From Streptomyces sp. NBC_00162 (lineage in GTDB: Bacteria > Actinomycetota > Actinomycetes > Streptomycetales > Streptomycetaceae): DNA of 64,000 bases. Below are positions 16,212-26,318 of this stretch, one piece after another. The notes under the pieces were generated by a model. That model made no database searches, was not told the origin of the DNA, and saw nothing but the letters and a program-made list of their open reading frames with translations. The translations under genes were made by a program, and so were the position numbers. The DNA is taken from the NCBI RefSeq assembly GCF_024611995.1, contig NZ_CP102509.1, forward strand, positions 4,526,001 through 4,590,000, written 5' to 3'. Each line of letters opens with the position of its first letter. Within the stretch, counting starts at the first letter, position 1.

Positions 16212-17518
16212 TGCCGCAGGTCATGGAATTCAAGCTGCCCGACCTCGGTGAGGGCCTGACCGAGGCCGAGATCGTGCGCTGGCTGGTGGCGGTGGGCGAT
16301 GTCGTCGCCATCGACCAGCCGGTCGTCGAGGTCGAGACGGCCAAGGCGATGGTGGAGGTGCCCTGCCCGTACGGCGGTGTGGTCACCGCCCGCTTCGGCG
16401 AGGAGGGGCAGGAGCTTCCGGTCGGGGCCCCGCTGATCACCGTGGCGGTGGGGGCGGAGGCGCTCCCGGAGGCCCCGGCGGCCGAAGCCGAAGGCTCCGG
16501 CAACGTGCCCCGGCCCCTGATCGGCTACGGCACGGACCACTCGCGCCCGGCGCGTCGGCGACGGGTGCGACCCGTCACCGCCGAGGTCTCGGCGCCGACC
16601 GCAGCGCCGGTCACCGTGCCGGCCGCGGCACCCGCCGCGGCCGGTCCGGCCGGTCCGGTCCCCGTGATCTCGCCGCTGGTGCGGAAGCTGGCCAAGGACC
16701 ACGGGGTCGACCTGCGCGCGCTGCGCGGGTCGGGTCCGGAAGGGCTGATCCTGCGGGCGGACGTCGAGGCGGCGCTGTCGGCGCTGCGCGCGCCGGAACC
16801 CGTGGCGGCCCCTGCCGCATCCGTGGCGCAGGGCGAGCGGATCCCGCTCAAGGGGGTGCGCGGGGCGGTCGCCGAGAAGCTGTCGCGCAGCCGCCGGGAG
16901 ATTCCGGACGCGACCTGCTGGGTCGACGCGGACGCCACCGAGCTGATGGCGGCCCGGGCGGCGATGAACGCCGCGGGCGGTCCCAAGATCTCGGTGCTCG
17001 CCCTGCTGGCGCGGATCTGCACGGCCGCGCTGGCCCGCTACCCGGAGCTCAACTCCACCGTGGACCTCGAGGCGAAGGAGATCGTCCGGCTGCCGGCCGT
17101 GCACCTGGGCTTCGCCGCGCAGACCGAGCGGGGCCTGATGGTCCCGGTGGTCCGGGACGCGCAGAGCCGCAACCCGGAGTCGCTGTCGGCGGAGTTCGCC
17201 CGGCTGACGGAGCTGGCGCGGGCCGGGAAGCTGACGCCGGCGGACCTGACGGGCGGGACCTTCACCCTGAACAACTACGGGGTGTTCGGGGTCGACGGCT
17301 CCACGCCGATCATCAACCACCCCGAGGCGGCGATGCTCGGCGTCGGCCGGATCATCCCCAAGCCGTGGGTGCACGGCGGGGAGCTGGCCGTGCGGCAGGT
17401 CGTCCAGCTGTCGCTGACGTTCGACCACCGGGTCTGCGACGGCGGCACGGCGGGCGGCTTCCTCCGCTACGTCGCCGACTGCGTCGAATCCCCGGCGGTT
17501 CTGCTGCGCAGCCTGTAG
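16211..17518 (+). CDS. bkdC: Branched-chain 2-oxoacid dehydrogenase E2 acyltransferase (operon 1)
   Basis: 435 residues. An N-terminal lipoyl domain carries the lipoate lysine in VETAKAMVEV; a Pro/Ala linker follows; the peripheral-subunit-binding domain is SPLVRKLAKDHGVDL; the C-terminal catalytic domain ends with FDHRVCDGGTAGGF, containing the active-site histidine and aspartate. Substrate may be branched-chain 2-oxoacids, supplying primers for branched fatty acids; the sequence alone does not exclude pyruvate. Confidence 0.92.
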   Translation: MPQVMEFKLPDLGEGLTEAEIVRWLVAVGDVVAIDQPVVEVETAKAMVEVPCPYGGVVTARFGEEGQELPVGAPLITVAVGAEALPEAPAAEAEGSGNVPRPLIGYGTDHSRPARRRRVRPVTAEVSAPTAAPVTVPAAAPAAAGPAGPVPVISPLVRKLAKDHGVDLRALRGSGPEGLILRADVEAALSALRAPEPVAAPAASVAQGERIPLKGVRGAVAEKLSRSRREIPDATCWVDADATELMAARAAMNAAGGPKISVLALLARICTAALARYPELNSTVDLEAKEIVRLPAVHLGFAAQTERGLMVPVVRDAQSRNPESLSAEFARLTELARAGKLTPADLTGGTFTLNNYGVFGVDGSTPIINHPEAAMLGVGRIIPKPWVHGGELAVRQVVQLSLTFDHRVCDGGTAGGFLRYVADCVESPAVLLRSL

Positions 17519-17529
17519 CCGTCCGGCGG

Positions 17530-17579
17530 GGCGGGGGTGGGTGCGGGTTCCGCTGCGCGGAGCCTCACCCACCCCCGCC
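17530..17579 (+). terminator. Terminator after bkdABC
   Basis: A 14-bp perfect stem, GGCGGGGGTGGGTG (17530-17543) with CACCCACCCCCGCC (17566-17579), begins 11 bp after the bkdC stop. The loop holds a second small hairpin (TCCGC/GCGGA). It lies between convergent genes and probably works both ways. Confidence 0.7.
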
Positions 17580-17607
17580 GGCCTGCCTGGACGGGCCCCC
17601 GCCGAGC

Positions 17608-18585
17608 TCAGACCGTGAGCAGGAGTTTGCCCACGTGGCTGCCGGACTCCATGACCCGGTGGGCCTCTGCGGCCTCCGCGATCGGGAACGTCGCGTGCAC
17701 CACCGGGCGCACCCGGCCCGCCGACACGAGCGGCCACACGTGCTCCCGTACCGCCGCCACGATCGCCGCCTTCTCCTCCAGCGGGCGCGCCCGCAGGGAG
17801 GTGGCGGTGATCGCCGCCCGCTTGGACAGCAGCGCGCCGAGGTTCAGTTCGGCCTTCACCCCGCCCTGGAGTCCGATGATCGCCAGGCGGCCGTTCACGG
17901 CGAGGGCCTCCACGTTCCGGGACAGGTACTTCGCGCCCATGATGTCCAGGATCACGTCCGCCCCGGCCCCGCCCGTCGCCGCCCGCAGCTCCGCCACGAA
18001 GTCCTGCTCGCGGTAGTCGATCAGGATGTCGGCGCCGAGCTCCTTGCAGCGCGCCAGCTTCTCCGGGCCGCCGGCCGTCACCGCGACCGTCGCGCCCACC
18101 GCCTTCGCCAGCTGGATCGCCATCGTCCCGATCCCGCTGGCCCCGCCGTGCACCAGCAGGGTCTCGCCGGGGCACAGGCCCGCCACCATGAACACGTTGG
18201 ACCACACGGTCGCGACGACCTCGGGCAGCGCGGCCGCCGTCACCAGGTCCACGCCCGCCGGGACCGGCAGCAGCTGGCCCATCGGGACGGCCACCTTCTG
18301 CGCGTAGCCGCCGCCCGCCAGCAGGGCGCACACCTCGTCGCCCACCGACCAGCCGGACACCCCCGGCCCCATCGCGGAGATCCGCCCGGAGCACTCCAGG
18401 CCGGGGTGGCGCGAGGCGCCGGGCGGGGGATCGTAGAACCCCTGGCGCTGGAGGACGTCGGCGCGGTTCACGGCGCTCGCCGCGACCTCGACGAGGACCT
18501 CGCCCTCGCCCGCCACCGGATCGGGTACGTCGCTCCAGACGAGGGCCTCGGGACCGCCGGGCTGCTCGATGGTGATCGCATGCAT
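17608..18585 (-). CDS. NAD(P)H:quinone oxidoreductase, zinc-free MDR family
   Basis: 325 residues. The N-terminal GroES-like domain (NRADVLQRQGFYDPPPGASRHPGLE) lacks the zinc ligands of alcohol dehydrogenases. The nucleotide-binding domain has LLVHGGASGIGTMAIQLAKA, a pattern typical of PIG3/zeta-crystallin-like NADPH quinone reductases. Monocistronic and convergent to bkdABC. There is no ribosome site; TAGCCT lies exactly 7 bp before the ATG, suggesting a leaderless message. Confidence 0.9.
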   Translation of the reverse strand: MHAITIEQPGGPEALVWSDVPDPVAGEGEVLVEVAASAVNRADVLQRQGFYDPPPGASRHPGLECSGRISAMGPGVSGWSVGDEVCALLAGGGYAQKVAVPMGQLLPVPAGVDLVTAAALPEVVATVWSNVFMVAGLCPGETLLVHGGASGIGTMAIQLAKAVGATVAVTAGGPEKLARCKELGADILIDYREQDFVAELRAATGGAGADVILDIMGAKYLSRNVEALAVNGRLAIIGLQGGVKAELNLGALLSKRAAITATSLRARPLEEKAAIVAAVREHVWPLVSAGRVRPVVHATFPIAEAAEAHRVMESGSHVGKLLLTV

Positions 18586-18604
18586 GGCCCGGAGGCTACG
18601 CGAT

Positions 18605-19696
18605 CTACTCGGCGGAGGGCAGTGTCACCGGCGGTGAAGTCGGCGGCGTCGCACGGACGATGGTGATGAGACGGTCCGTCAGCTGGATCGGGCTCGCATG
18701 CGGATCGTCGTACGCCAGCAGCCGGTGCCCGCGCAGCACGCTGATGACCAGGTCGGTCGTCTCGCGCACCGATTTGCCGACCTCGGACCGGGTGGCCGGC
18801 CGTTCGATGAGGTCGAGGCCGCTGCCCTGTTGGATCAGGTCCTCCATCACGGTGCCCGCGCTCGGGCTGAGGACCGAGAGGCCCAGCAGCCGGCCCGCCG
18901 CGCTCGCGCTCGTGATCACCGCGTCCGCGCCGGACTGGCGCAGCAGCGGAGCGTTCTCCTCCTCGCGCACCGCCGCGACGATCTTCGCGCCGCGGTTGAG
19001 CTGCCGCGCCGTCAGCGTGACCAGCACCGCCGTGTCGTCCCGCTGGGTGGCGATGACGATCTGCCGGGCCTTCTGCAGTTCGGCCCGCAGCAGGACGTCG
19101 GAGCGGGTGGCATCGCCGACCACGCCGGTGAAGCCCTCCGCGTTGGCGATGTCGATCACCTTGGCGCTCGGGTCGACGATGACGACCTGGTCCCTGCTGA
19201 GGCCGGTGGCCAGCAGCGTCTGCAGGGCCGAGCGGCCCTTGGTGCCGAAGCCGACGACCACGGTGTGCTCACGCAAGTTCTTCCTCCAGCGGCTCAGCCG
19301 CCACTCTTCCCTCGTCCGCTCCGTGAGGACTTCCAGGGTGGTACCGACCAGGATGATCAGGAACAGCACGCGCAGCGGGGTGATCAGCAGGATGTTGATC
19401 AGTCGCGCGCTGTCGCTGTACGGGACGATGTCGCCGTAGCCGGTCGTCGACAGGGTCACGGTGGCGTAGTAGAAGCAGTCGAGGAGATCGACCTGCTCGT
19501 TGGCGTTGTCGTGGTAGCCGTCGCGGTCGAGCCACACGATGAGGACCGTGAGGAAGAGCACGAAGAGGGCCATCAACAGGCGTTTGGTGACCTGCCGCAG
19601 GGGCTGCTCGACGATCCGTTTGGGCAGCTTGATGCGCCGGGAGACGAGCTTCTCGTCGGCTCCCCGAGCCATGGCGTCGTGGCCGTGCAGTTTCAC
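18605..19696 (-). CDS. Potassium channel subunit with RCK (TrkA-N) domain
   Basis: About 363 residues. Two membrane helices flank a pore loop with the selectivity filter TTGYGDIVP, and a TrkA-N/RCK domain follows (VVVGFGTKGRSALQTLL, IVDPSAKVIDIANAEGF), so this is a ligand-gated K+ channel of the MthK type. I prefer the GTG at 19694-19696, which has GGAGG 9 bp upstream; the ATG at 19705 (giving MFHVK) has the same GGAGG directly touching it. The parS site 19690-19703 covers this start region. Downstream of moeA on the same strand. Confidence 0.88.
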   Translation of the reverse strand: MKLHGHDAMARGADEKLVSRRIKLPKRIVEQPLRQVTKRLLMALFVLFLTVLIVWLDRDGYHDNANEQVDLLDCFYYATVTLSTTGYGDIVPYSDSARLINILLITPLRVLFLIILVGTTLEVLTERTREEWRLSRWRKNLREHTVVVGFGTKGRSALQTLLATGLSRDQVVIVDPSAKVIDIANAEGFTGVVGDATRSDVLLRAELQKARQIVIATQRDDTAVLVTLTARQLNRGAKIVAAVREEENAPLLRQSGADAVITSASAAGRLLGLSVLSPSAGTVMEDLIQQGSGLDLIERPATRSEVGKSVRETTDLVISVLRGHRLLAYDDPHASPIQLTDRLITIVRATPPTSPPVTLPSAE

Positions 19697-19703
19697 GTGA
19701 AAC
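19690..19703. other. parS centromere site (exact)
   Basis: GTTTCACGTGAAAC is the perfect 14-bp palindrome bound by ParB in Streptomyces. It covers the stop codon of moeA (19693-19695) and the translation start of the K+ channel. Most streptomycete parS sites cluster around oriC, so it also places the window. Confidence 0.85.
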
Positions 19704-20994
19704 ATCCTCCGGAGGCCCAGGGCAGATCGAGGATCTCCAGCTCCTGCCCGGACCGCGCGCCGTGCGGCGGTACGACGGCCAGCGCGTCGGCGGCGGCCAC
19801 GCCGCGCAGCATCGCGGGACCGTTGAAGCGCAGCGGCTGGGCGTGCTCGCCGCTCAGCAGGACCGGGACCAGCCGGGTGTCGTGCGGGTGGCCCGGTACG
19901 TCGCCCTGGACCGTCGCCGTGTAGCGGGGGCGCGGGCGGCGGCCGGCGAGGGCGCGCAGCAGCGGTTCGGCCAGCGTCAGCAGCCCGGAGACGGCGGCGA
20001 GGGGGTTCCCGGGCAGCCCGACCAGGTGCCGGCCGTCGGCCCGGTTCCCGATCCTGGCCAGCAGCATCGGGTGGCCGGGGCGTACGGCGACGCCGTCGAT
20101 CAGGAGTTCGGCGTCGGCCCGGCGCAGCACGGGGTGGACGTGGTCGACCGGCCCGGAGGCGGTGCCGCCGGTGGTGACGACGACGTCGGCGGAGGAGGTG
20201 GTGACGGCCTTGAGGAGGGCTTCGGCCCCGGCGGGGTCGTCGCCGAGCCGCCGCGTGCCGATGACCTCGGCGCCGAGCCGGGTGAGCCAGGGGCCGAGCA
20301 TGGGGCTCAGCGCGTCCCGGATCAGCCCGTCGCGCGGGCGGCCTTCGGTGAGGAGCTCGTCGCCGAGCACCAGGATCTCCACGCGGGGACGGGGCCGGGT
20401 GGTCAGCCCGTCGTACCCGGCGGCTGCGGCGAGGCCCAGCACGGCGGGGGTGACCAGGGATCCGGCGGGCAGCAGCAGGTCGCCGGAGCGGCACTCCTGG
20501 CCGCGCGGGCGGATGTCCTGGCCCGTGAGGACGGGCCGGTCGGCGAAGAGCTGGGCGCCGCTCTCGCGGCAGTGCTCGCTGCGGATGACGGCGGTGGTGT
20601 CTGCGGGGATCCGGGCGCCGGTGGCGATCCGTACGGCCTCGCCGTCCGCGAGGGGGTCGGGCCGCCCGGAGCCGGCCAGCACCCCGCCGCCGGCGCGGAC
20701 GCTCCACGGGCCGGGACCGGCGACGGCCCAGCCGTCCATGGCGGAGGTGTCGAAGGACGGCAGGTCGGTCAGGGCGTCCAGGGGCGTGGCCAGCACCTCG
20801 CCGAGGGCGTCCGCGAGCGGGACCTGGCGGGTGTGGGCCCGCACTCCGTCACCGGCGCGGGCAGCCGTGTCCCGAGCCCGCGGCCAGGGGCAGGCGCGGT
20901 GGACGCCGCCGGCGCCGCCGCCCCCGTCCGGGGTGCGGCTGACCAGGGCCAGGGCCTCGTCGAGGGCCTGGTCGGCGGGGTTGGCGGGGGTCAT
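19693..20994 (-). CDS. moeA: Molybdopterin molybdenumtransferase MoeA
   Basis: 433 residues. Inserts molybdate into adenylylated molybdopterin. Family motifs are DLPSFDTSAMDGWAV at the N-terminus, RIATGARIPADTTAVIRSE, TTGGTASGPVDHV (the MPT-binding loop) and LPGNPLAAVSG. The ATG overlaps the mobA stop (ATGA), giving a cofactor operon. The N-terminal about 50 residues (Gly-rich, PWPRARDTAARAGDGV) are an extension. Its last codons and stop are formed by the parS sequence. Confidence 0.92.
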   Translation of the reverse strand: MTPANPADQALDEALALVSRTPDGGGGAGGVHRACPWPRARDTAARAGDGVRAHTRQVPLADALGEVLATPLDALTDLPSFDTSAMDGWAVAGPGPWSVRAGGGVLAGSGRPDPLADGEAVRIATGARIPADTTAVIRSEHCRESGAQLFADRPVLTGQDIRPRGQECRSGDLLLPAGSLVTPAVLGLAAAAGYDGLTTRPRPRVEILVLGDELLTEGRPRDGLIRDALSPMLGPWLTRLGAEVIGTRRLGDDPAGAEALLKAVTTSSADVVVTTGGTASGPVDHVHPVLRRADAELLIDGVAVRPGHPMLLARIGNRADGRHLVGLPGNPLAAVSGLLTLAEPLLRALAGRRPRPRYTATVQGDVPGHPHDTRLVPVLLSGEHAQPLRFNGPAMLRGVAAADALAVVPPHGARSGQELEILDLPWASGGCFT

Positions 20995-21869
20995 CCGGAG
21001 CCGTTCTCTTGGGATGCGGCGGGGGAGTCGGCGGCGTTCGCCTCGGCCGCCCAGCGCAGCGCCAGGTCGGCGGCCTTGCGGGAGGCCTCGGCGACGGCCT
21101 GGGCGGGGTCGGCCCCGGCGGCCTCGGCCCGCGCCGCCGCGTAGCCGACCAGGAAGGTGGTCAGCGGTGCGGCGGGGCGGTCGACGCCGTGGGCGGCGTC
21201 ACGGGCGAGGTCAAGCAGGGCCTTGACGTCGACGGGGAGGTCGATGCCCAGCTCGCTCTTGACGGCGGTGATCCATTGGTCCAGCACGGTTCCATGCTCC
21301 CTGATCCGGGCGCGGGCGGAGGCGAGATCGTCCCAGGTGTCGCAGTCGAAGGAGGCGAACGGCGGTGCCGCGACGCGAGTGAGGTCGAGTTCGGCGGTGA
21401 GGGCGCGCAGCGGGAGCCCGGCGAGGCTGCCGTGTTCGGTGGCGAGGAGGGCCAGCTCGCGGCGGAGCGGCTCGCCGCGGTATACCGCGATGAGCGGCTG
21501 GTCCCGGCCGTCCTGGTCGCGCAGCAGGGCGCCCTCGTGTCCGCCGGGCGCGGTCAGCAGGGCCCGTACGGTCCCGCGGTCCAGGAAGGGCAGGTCCGCG
21601 GAGAGGACGAGGACCAGCTCGGCGGTGGTCCGCCGCAGTCCGGCGTCCAGCGCGGCCACAGGTCCGCCGCCGGGGGGATCCTCGAGGGTCCAGTGGACCG
21701 GGCGGGCGGTGGGGCGGCGGCCGCCGACCACGATGGTGGTCCGGGCGTCGGTGCACGCGTCGAGGACGCGGTCGAGGAGGGGGCGGCCGCCGACGCTCAG
21801 CGCGGGCTTGTCGGCCCCGCCGAGTCGCTGCGCGGCGCCGCCGGCCAGCACGATGGCGTCGTAGCTCAT
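20991..21869 (-). CDS. mobA: Molybdenum cofactor guanylyltransferase with DUF6457 tail
   Basis: 292 residues. Residues 1-190 are a MobA-type nucleotidyltransferase: LAGGAAQRLGGADKPAL (GTP loop), GPVAALDAGL and LSADLPFLDRGTVRAL. It attaches GMP to molybdopterin. The last 100 residues are a helical DUF6457-type domain (LDQWITAVKSELGIDLPVDV, TFLVGYAAARA) often encoded beside mobA; here it is fused. Upstream coupled to moeA. Confidence 0.88.
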   Translation of the reverse strand: MSYDAIVLAGGAAQRLGGADKPALSVGGRPLLDRVLDACTDARTTIVVGGRRPTARPVHWTLEDPPGGGPVAALDAGLRRTTAELVLVLSADLPFLDRGTVRALLTAPGGHEGALLRDQDGRDQPLIAVYRGEPLRRELALLATEHGSLAGLPLRALTAELDLTRVAAPPFASFDCDTWDDLASARARIREHGTVLDQWITAVKSELGIDLPVDVKALLDLARDAAHGVDRPAAPLTTFLVGYAAARAEAAGADPAQAVAEASRKAADLALRWAAEANAADSPAASQENGSG

Positions 21870-21980
21870 GCCCCAGAGTATGCGTGGCCATGTCCATGGC
21901 GGGGAGCCCTGCTTACCTGCGGCTTGTCTGCCCGCCGGCGTTCAAGACCCGGGTCTCCGCCCCAGACCCCACGCCTCAAA

Positions 21981-22011
21981 CTCCCCCAGACTCCGTCCGG
22001 GGGGACCCCCA
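21981..22011. repeat. Dispersed GC-rich palindromic repeat, copy 1
   Basis: CTCCCCCAGACTCCGTCC followed by GGGGGGACCCCCA. The reverse complement matches the element at 45049-45079 closely. It is intergenic, between mobA (start 21869) and the bpa stop. Elements of this shape are common in Streptomyces intergenic regions and can fold into hairpins. Confidence 0.7.
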
Positions 22012-22050
22012 GGCGGGGCTGGAATCGTCCAGCCCCACCGGGTTCAGTGG

Positions 22051-22590
22051 CTAGAGGTACGGGCCCGAGCGGACCGCTCCGTGGTGGCCGTCGTCTTCGT
22101 CGTCGTGGGAAGCGCCCGGCGGGAGTGCGCGGCGCATCTGTTCGAGCTGGGCCCGCGCCGCCATCTGCTGCGCGAACAGGGCCGTCTGGATGCCGTGGAA
22201 GAGGCCCTCCAGCCAGCCCACCAACTGCGCCTGGGCAATGCGCAGTTCGGCTTCCGAGGGGATGGCCTCCTCGGTGAACGGGAGGGACAGGCGCTCCAGT
22301 TCCTCCACGAGCTCCGGGGCCAGACCGTCCTCCAGCTCCTTCACCGAGGCGGCATGGATGTCCTTGAGCCGGACCCGGCTCGCCTCGTCGAGAGGCGCGG
22401 CGCGTACCTCTTCCAGGAGTTGCTTGATCATGCTGCCAATCCGCATGACCTTGGCGGGCTGTTCGACCATCTCCGTCACCGGGACCTCGCGCGACTCGTC
22501 ATCGGCGCCGCCGACCGGCATCCCGTCCTGCCCCACGATCAGGCCGTGCGGGGGGCTGTCCTGCGACCGTTCACTCCTCGGCATCTCCAT
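22051..22590 (-). CDS. bpa: Bacterial proteasome activator Bpa family protein
   Basis: 179 residues from the ATG at 22588-22590; a GTG six codons upstream is possible. Helical family DUF2587: conserved core VTEMVEQPAKVMRIGSMIKQ, the helix pair LVEELERLSLPF and GWLEGLFHGIQTALFAQQMAA. The C-terminus SGPYL corresponds to the GQYL-type tail that docks into 20S proteasome pockets and opens the gate independently of ATP. Acts in the cytoplasm on unfolded proteins. No proteasome genes are nearby. Confidence 0.9.
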   Translation of the reverse strand: MEMPRSERSQDSPPHGLIVGQDGMPVGGADDESREVPVTEMVEQPAKVMRIGSMIKQLLEEVRAAPLDEASRVRLKDIHAASVKELEDGLAPELVEELERLSLPFTEEAIPSEAELRIAQAQLVGWLEGLFHGIQTALFAQQMAARAQLEQMRRALPPGASHDDEDDGHHGAVRSGPYL

Positions 22591-22685
22591 GCCGTCATTC
22601 TCTCGCACACCTGCGTACTCACACGGTGTGCCCCCGTACAGGCGTGATCCACCCTGTACGGAGGCACTGTGTTACTCCGCGTGTG

Positions 22686-25546
22686 CTATCCGGCGGCGCG
22701 TCGCGCGAGCGCCCCGCCCGAGCGGGTCACCAGCGCCGCGAGCAGCCCCGCGCCCAGCGGCACGAGCACGATCAGCGCGCCCAGGGTCTCCCACGGCACG
22801 GCGATCGGGACGTACGCCCCGGGGCCCTCGGAGCCGACGTGACCCATGGCGATGCCGTTCTCGTAGAGGCGCTCCAGATCCCGCCGCTCGAGGAGCCGCA
22901 GGCCCACCGCGGGCAGCACCCCGGCCGCCGAGCCCAGCACGACCCCCATCAGGGCCACGACCGCGCACTGGAAGCCGCTGAGCGTCCGCCGGACCCGCGG
23001 GGCCGCGCCGACCGCCGCCAGGGTCTTCAGATCGGCCTCGGCGTCGGCCTGGGCGAGCCCGGTGGCGATACCGGCCGCGCCGATGGTGACCAGGCCCGCG
23101 AAGACGGTCAGGATGAGCAGGACGAGGTCGTTGTTGCCCTGGTAGCCCACCTCGATCTCCACGCCGGCGTCCACCCCGATCTGATCGAACGTGCCGTCCA
23201 GCCGCTGCCGCTGCTCCGTCGTGGCCGTCCCGTCGAGGGTGAAGTACGAGCCGAACGCCGCGGTCGTCAGCCCGGCCTTCTTGGCCGTGTCGGGCGGCAG
23301 CACCACCTTGAGGCCGTAGCCCGAGACGCCCTCGGGCACCTGGTAGGCGGCGAAGACCTTGTCCTCGCCCGGCGGCTCCTCGTTGCGCGCCCCCGTGCTC
23401 TGGGCCTTCTCCTCGTCGGTGATCAGGCGGATGGTGACCTTGTCGTCCTTGACGTTGCGCCTGTCGAAGGAGACCGCCCGGCCCGCCTTGAGGGCGGAGA
23501 CCGCACCCGGGTCGGTGACCGCCAGTGCGGTCAGCAGCTTCTCGTCGGCGACGACGGTGGCGTTCGCCTTGCCGAACCGGGCTTCCACGCACCGCCAGTC
23601 GTTGCGCAGCTCCCGGGCCTGTTCCGTGGTGAAGGACGCCGGCCCGTTGGGGGCCTCGTAGAGCGGGCAGCGCTGCTCCTTGGGCGTGATGAGCTCCGCC
23701 CGGCCGCAGTCCTGCTCCGTGCTGTAGCCGTCGCAGCCGGGCCTGCCCACCACGATCCGGTCCACGTCCGCCCGTACGGCCAGCGGAAACTCCTTGGCGA
23801 GCGCTTCGCGTACGGCGGGCACGTCCTTGTGGTCGGCGTTGTCGTTGACGGTCACCATGCCCGAGCCGTACGGGTAGGAGGCGACGTACTCGTGCCGGTT
23901 CTGCAGGTCCCGGCTGTGCTCGTAGGTGGCCACCGCGACGGTGCCGGCGACGGCTGCCAGTACGGCGGCCACGGCCGGTGCCGTACGCCCCCGGTTGCGC
24001 ACGGCGTCGCGCAGCGCGAGCCGCGGCGACAGCGGCAGCCACCGCCCCAGCCGCCCGCAGAGGCCGACCAGGACCGGGGTGAGGGCGACGATGCCGAGCT
24101 CGGCGATGGCGCTGCCGCCGGCCACGACGGTGGATCCCATCCCCGAGGCGACGCCGCCGAGGGCGATCGCGGCGCCGCCCGCGACGGCGAGCAGGCCGAG
24201 GACGGGCAGGATCCGGTTGGCGCGGCGGACCCCGCGGCGGCCGGTCAGCGAGGCCAGCACGGTCTGCCGGGACGCGGTGAACGCCGGGACGATCGCGGAC
24301 AGCAGGCCGGTCACGACGGCGAGCAGCGCGATGGCGGCCAGTTCCAGCGGCCGTACCTCGAAGCCGCCGAAGCGCTTGCCGAGGAACTCCTCCAGGAGCG
24401 GGCGCAGACCGATCGTGAGGGCCACCCCGATGGCGGTGCCGATGACGGCTGCCGCCGCGCCGATGACCAGGCCGCCGGAGAGCACGATGGAGCGGATGTG
24501 CCGCCGGTCGCCGCCGTTGGCCCCGACCAGTCCGAGCTGGCGGCGAGAGCGGCGGGCGCCCACGGCGAAGGCCGGTCCGGCGAGCAGGCAGATCTCCAGC
24601 ATGGCGAGGCCGACGACGGTGGCCAGCACGGCCAGTTCGGTGGCCCGGGTGCTGCCGGAGAGTTCGAACTGCTCCTTGGGCTGCTGCTGGTAGAGCGGCA
24701 CCTCGGAGTCGGCCGGCGGGTCGAGCATGACGGCTCTGGAGAGGACGGTCACGCCCTTGGTGTTGGCCTCCTTGACCATGTTCCACGTGAAACCGTCGCC
24801 GCCGACCTTGACGAGGTAGGAGTCCTGGGCCCGTACGCCGTTCGCACCGGAAGCCTGCAGGGCCGTGTCGAGCGGGCCGATCAGGGTCCCCGGCGGGGCG
24901 ATGATCTCGTCCTTCCCGAGGTCGGAGGGCAGCTCGTAGGCGCCGACGATCTTGTACGAGGCGGTGCCGCCGCGCGGGGTGACCGAGGAGCCGACGAACC
25001 GGCCGGAGTGCTCGAGGAAGGCGTTGGTGGCGATGACCTCGCCCGCGCCCTCGGGGAGCCGGCCGCGGTCGATCGTGATCAGGCCCGCCGTCAGCGGGCT
25101 GCGCACGTCGAGTTCGCGGAAGTCGATGCCGAGCACCCCGTGGGCAGTGTGGATCTTGGCGTAGGCGCGGCTGTCCTTGAGGGACTGCGCGCCCTGCGGG
25201 ACCGCCTTGGTGAGCGAATCGGGGTCGGCCTCGCCCCCCTTGGAGGGGGAGTAGGTGTCGTAGCCGCCGACGGGCGCGTAGCCGGGGCCCGTCGGCTCCT
25301 GGTAGATGGCCGTGCCCATGTGCGAGGAGTCCAGCCGCGCGTCGGCGCCGCCCAGCTTCCGGGTCAGTTGCTGTTCCACGGTCAGCTCGCCGCTGCGGAA
25401 GGTCAGGTCGGCGGCGCTGACCCCGACGATGGGCAGGGCGATCATCGACAGGACGAGGGCGCTGCGGCCCTTGGCGCGCCAGGCGTCGCGGCGGGCGATC
25501 CGCAGGGCCGCGACCCAGGAGTGGTACCGGCCTTGGAGCGAGAAGG

Positions 25547-25550
<4 letters not shown>
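22686..25550 (-). CDS. ABC transporter permease, FtsX family, double-core
   Basis: 954 residues. One N-terminal membrane helix (SALVLSMIALPIVGVSA), a large outside domain, a central group of helices (about residues 310-540, including VLATVVGLAMLEICLLAGPAFAVGARRSRRQLGLVGA), a second outside domain and three C-terminal helices. The repeated FtsX cores with the RRxxLGLxxAxG loop are the peptide/lipid exporter type. Its GTG start overlaps the ATPase stop (GTGA). Probably an exporter or sensor pair for antimicrobial peptides or envelope lipids, controlled by the upstream PadR protein. Contains a near-parS sequence at 24780. Confidence 0.87.
24780..24793. other. Degenerate parS-like site
   Basis: GTTCCACGTGAAAC, one mismatch from the parS palindrome, inside the permease gene. 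Single-mismatch sites occur among known streptomycete parS sets. It lies 5.1 kb from the exact site. Confidence 0.5.
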
Positions 25551-26293
<743 letters not shown>

Positions 26294-26318
26294 GAAGGGT
26301 CCCCCCTGGGACGGTGGT

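Noticed and set aside
15782..18394. 870-codon open frame on the minus strand
   Set aside because: Antisense to bkdB and bkdC and out of frame with the quinone oxidoreductase.
19697..19705. MFHVK start of the K+ channel
   Set aside because: The ATG at 19705 directly touches the GGAGG; the MFHVK codons arise from the parS sequence. The GTG at 19696 has correct spacing. Not excluded.
21870..22050. Hidden small gene between mobA and bpa
   Set aside because: Only the dispersed palindromic repeat is visible; no frame with a ribosome site and reasonable codon bias.
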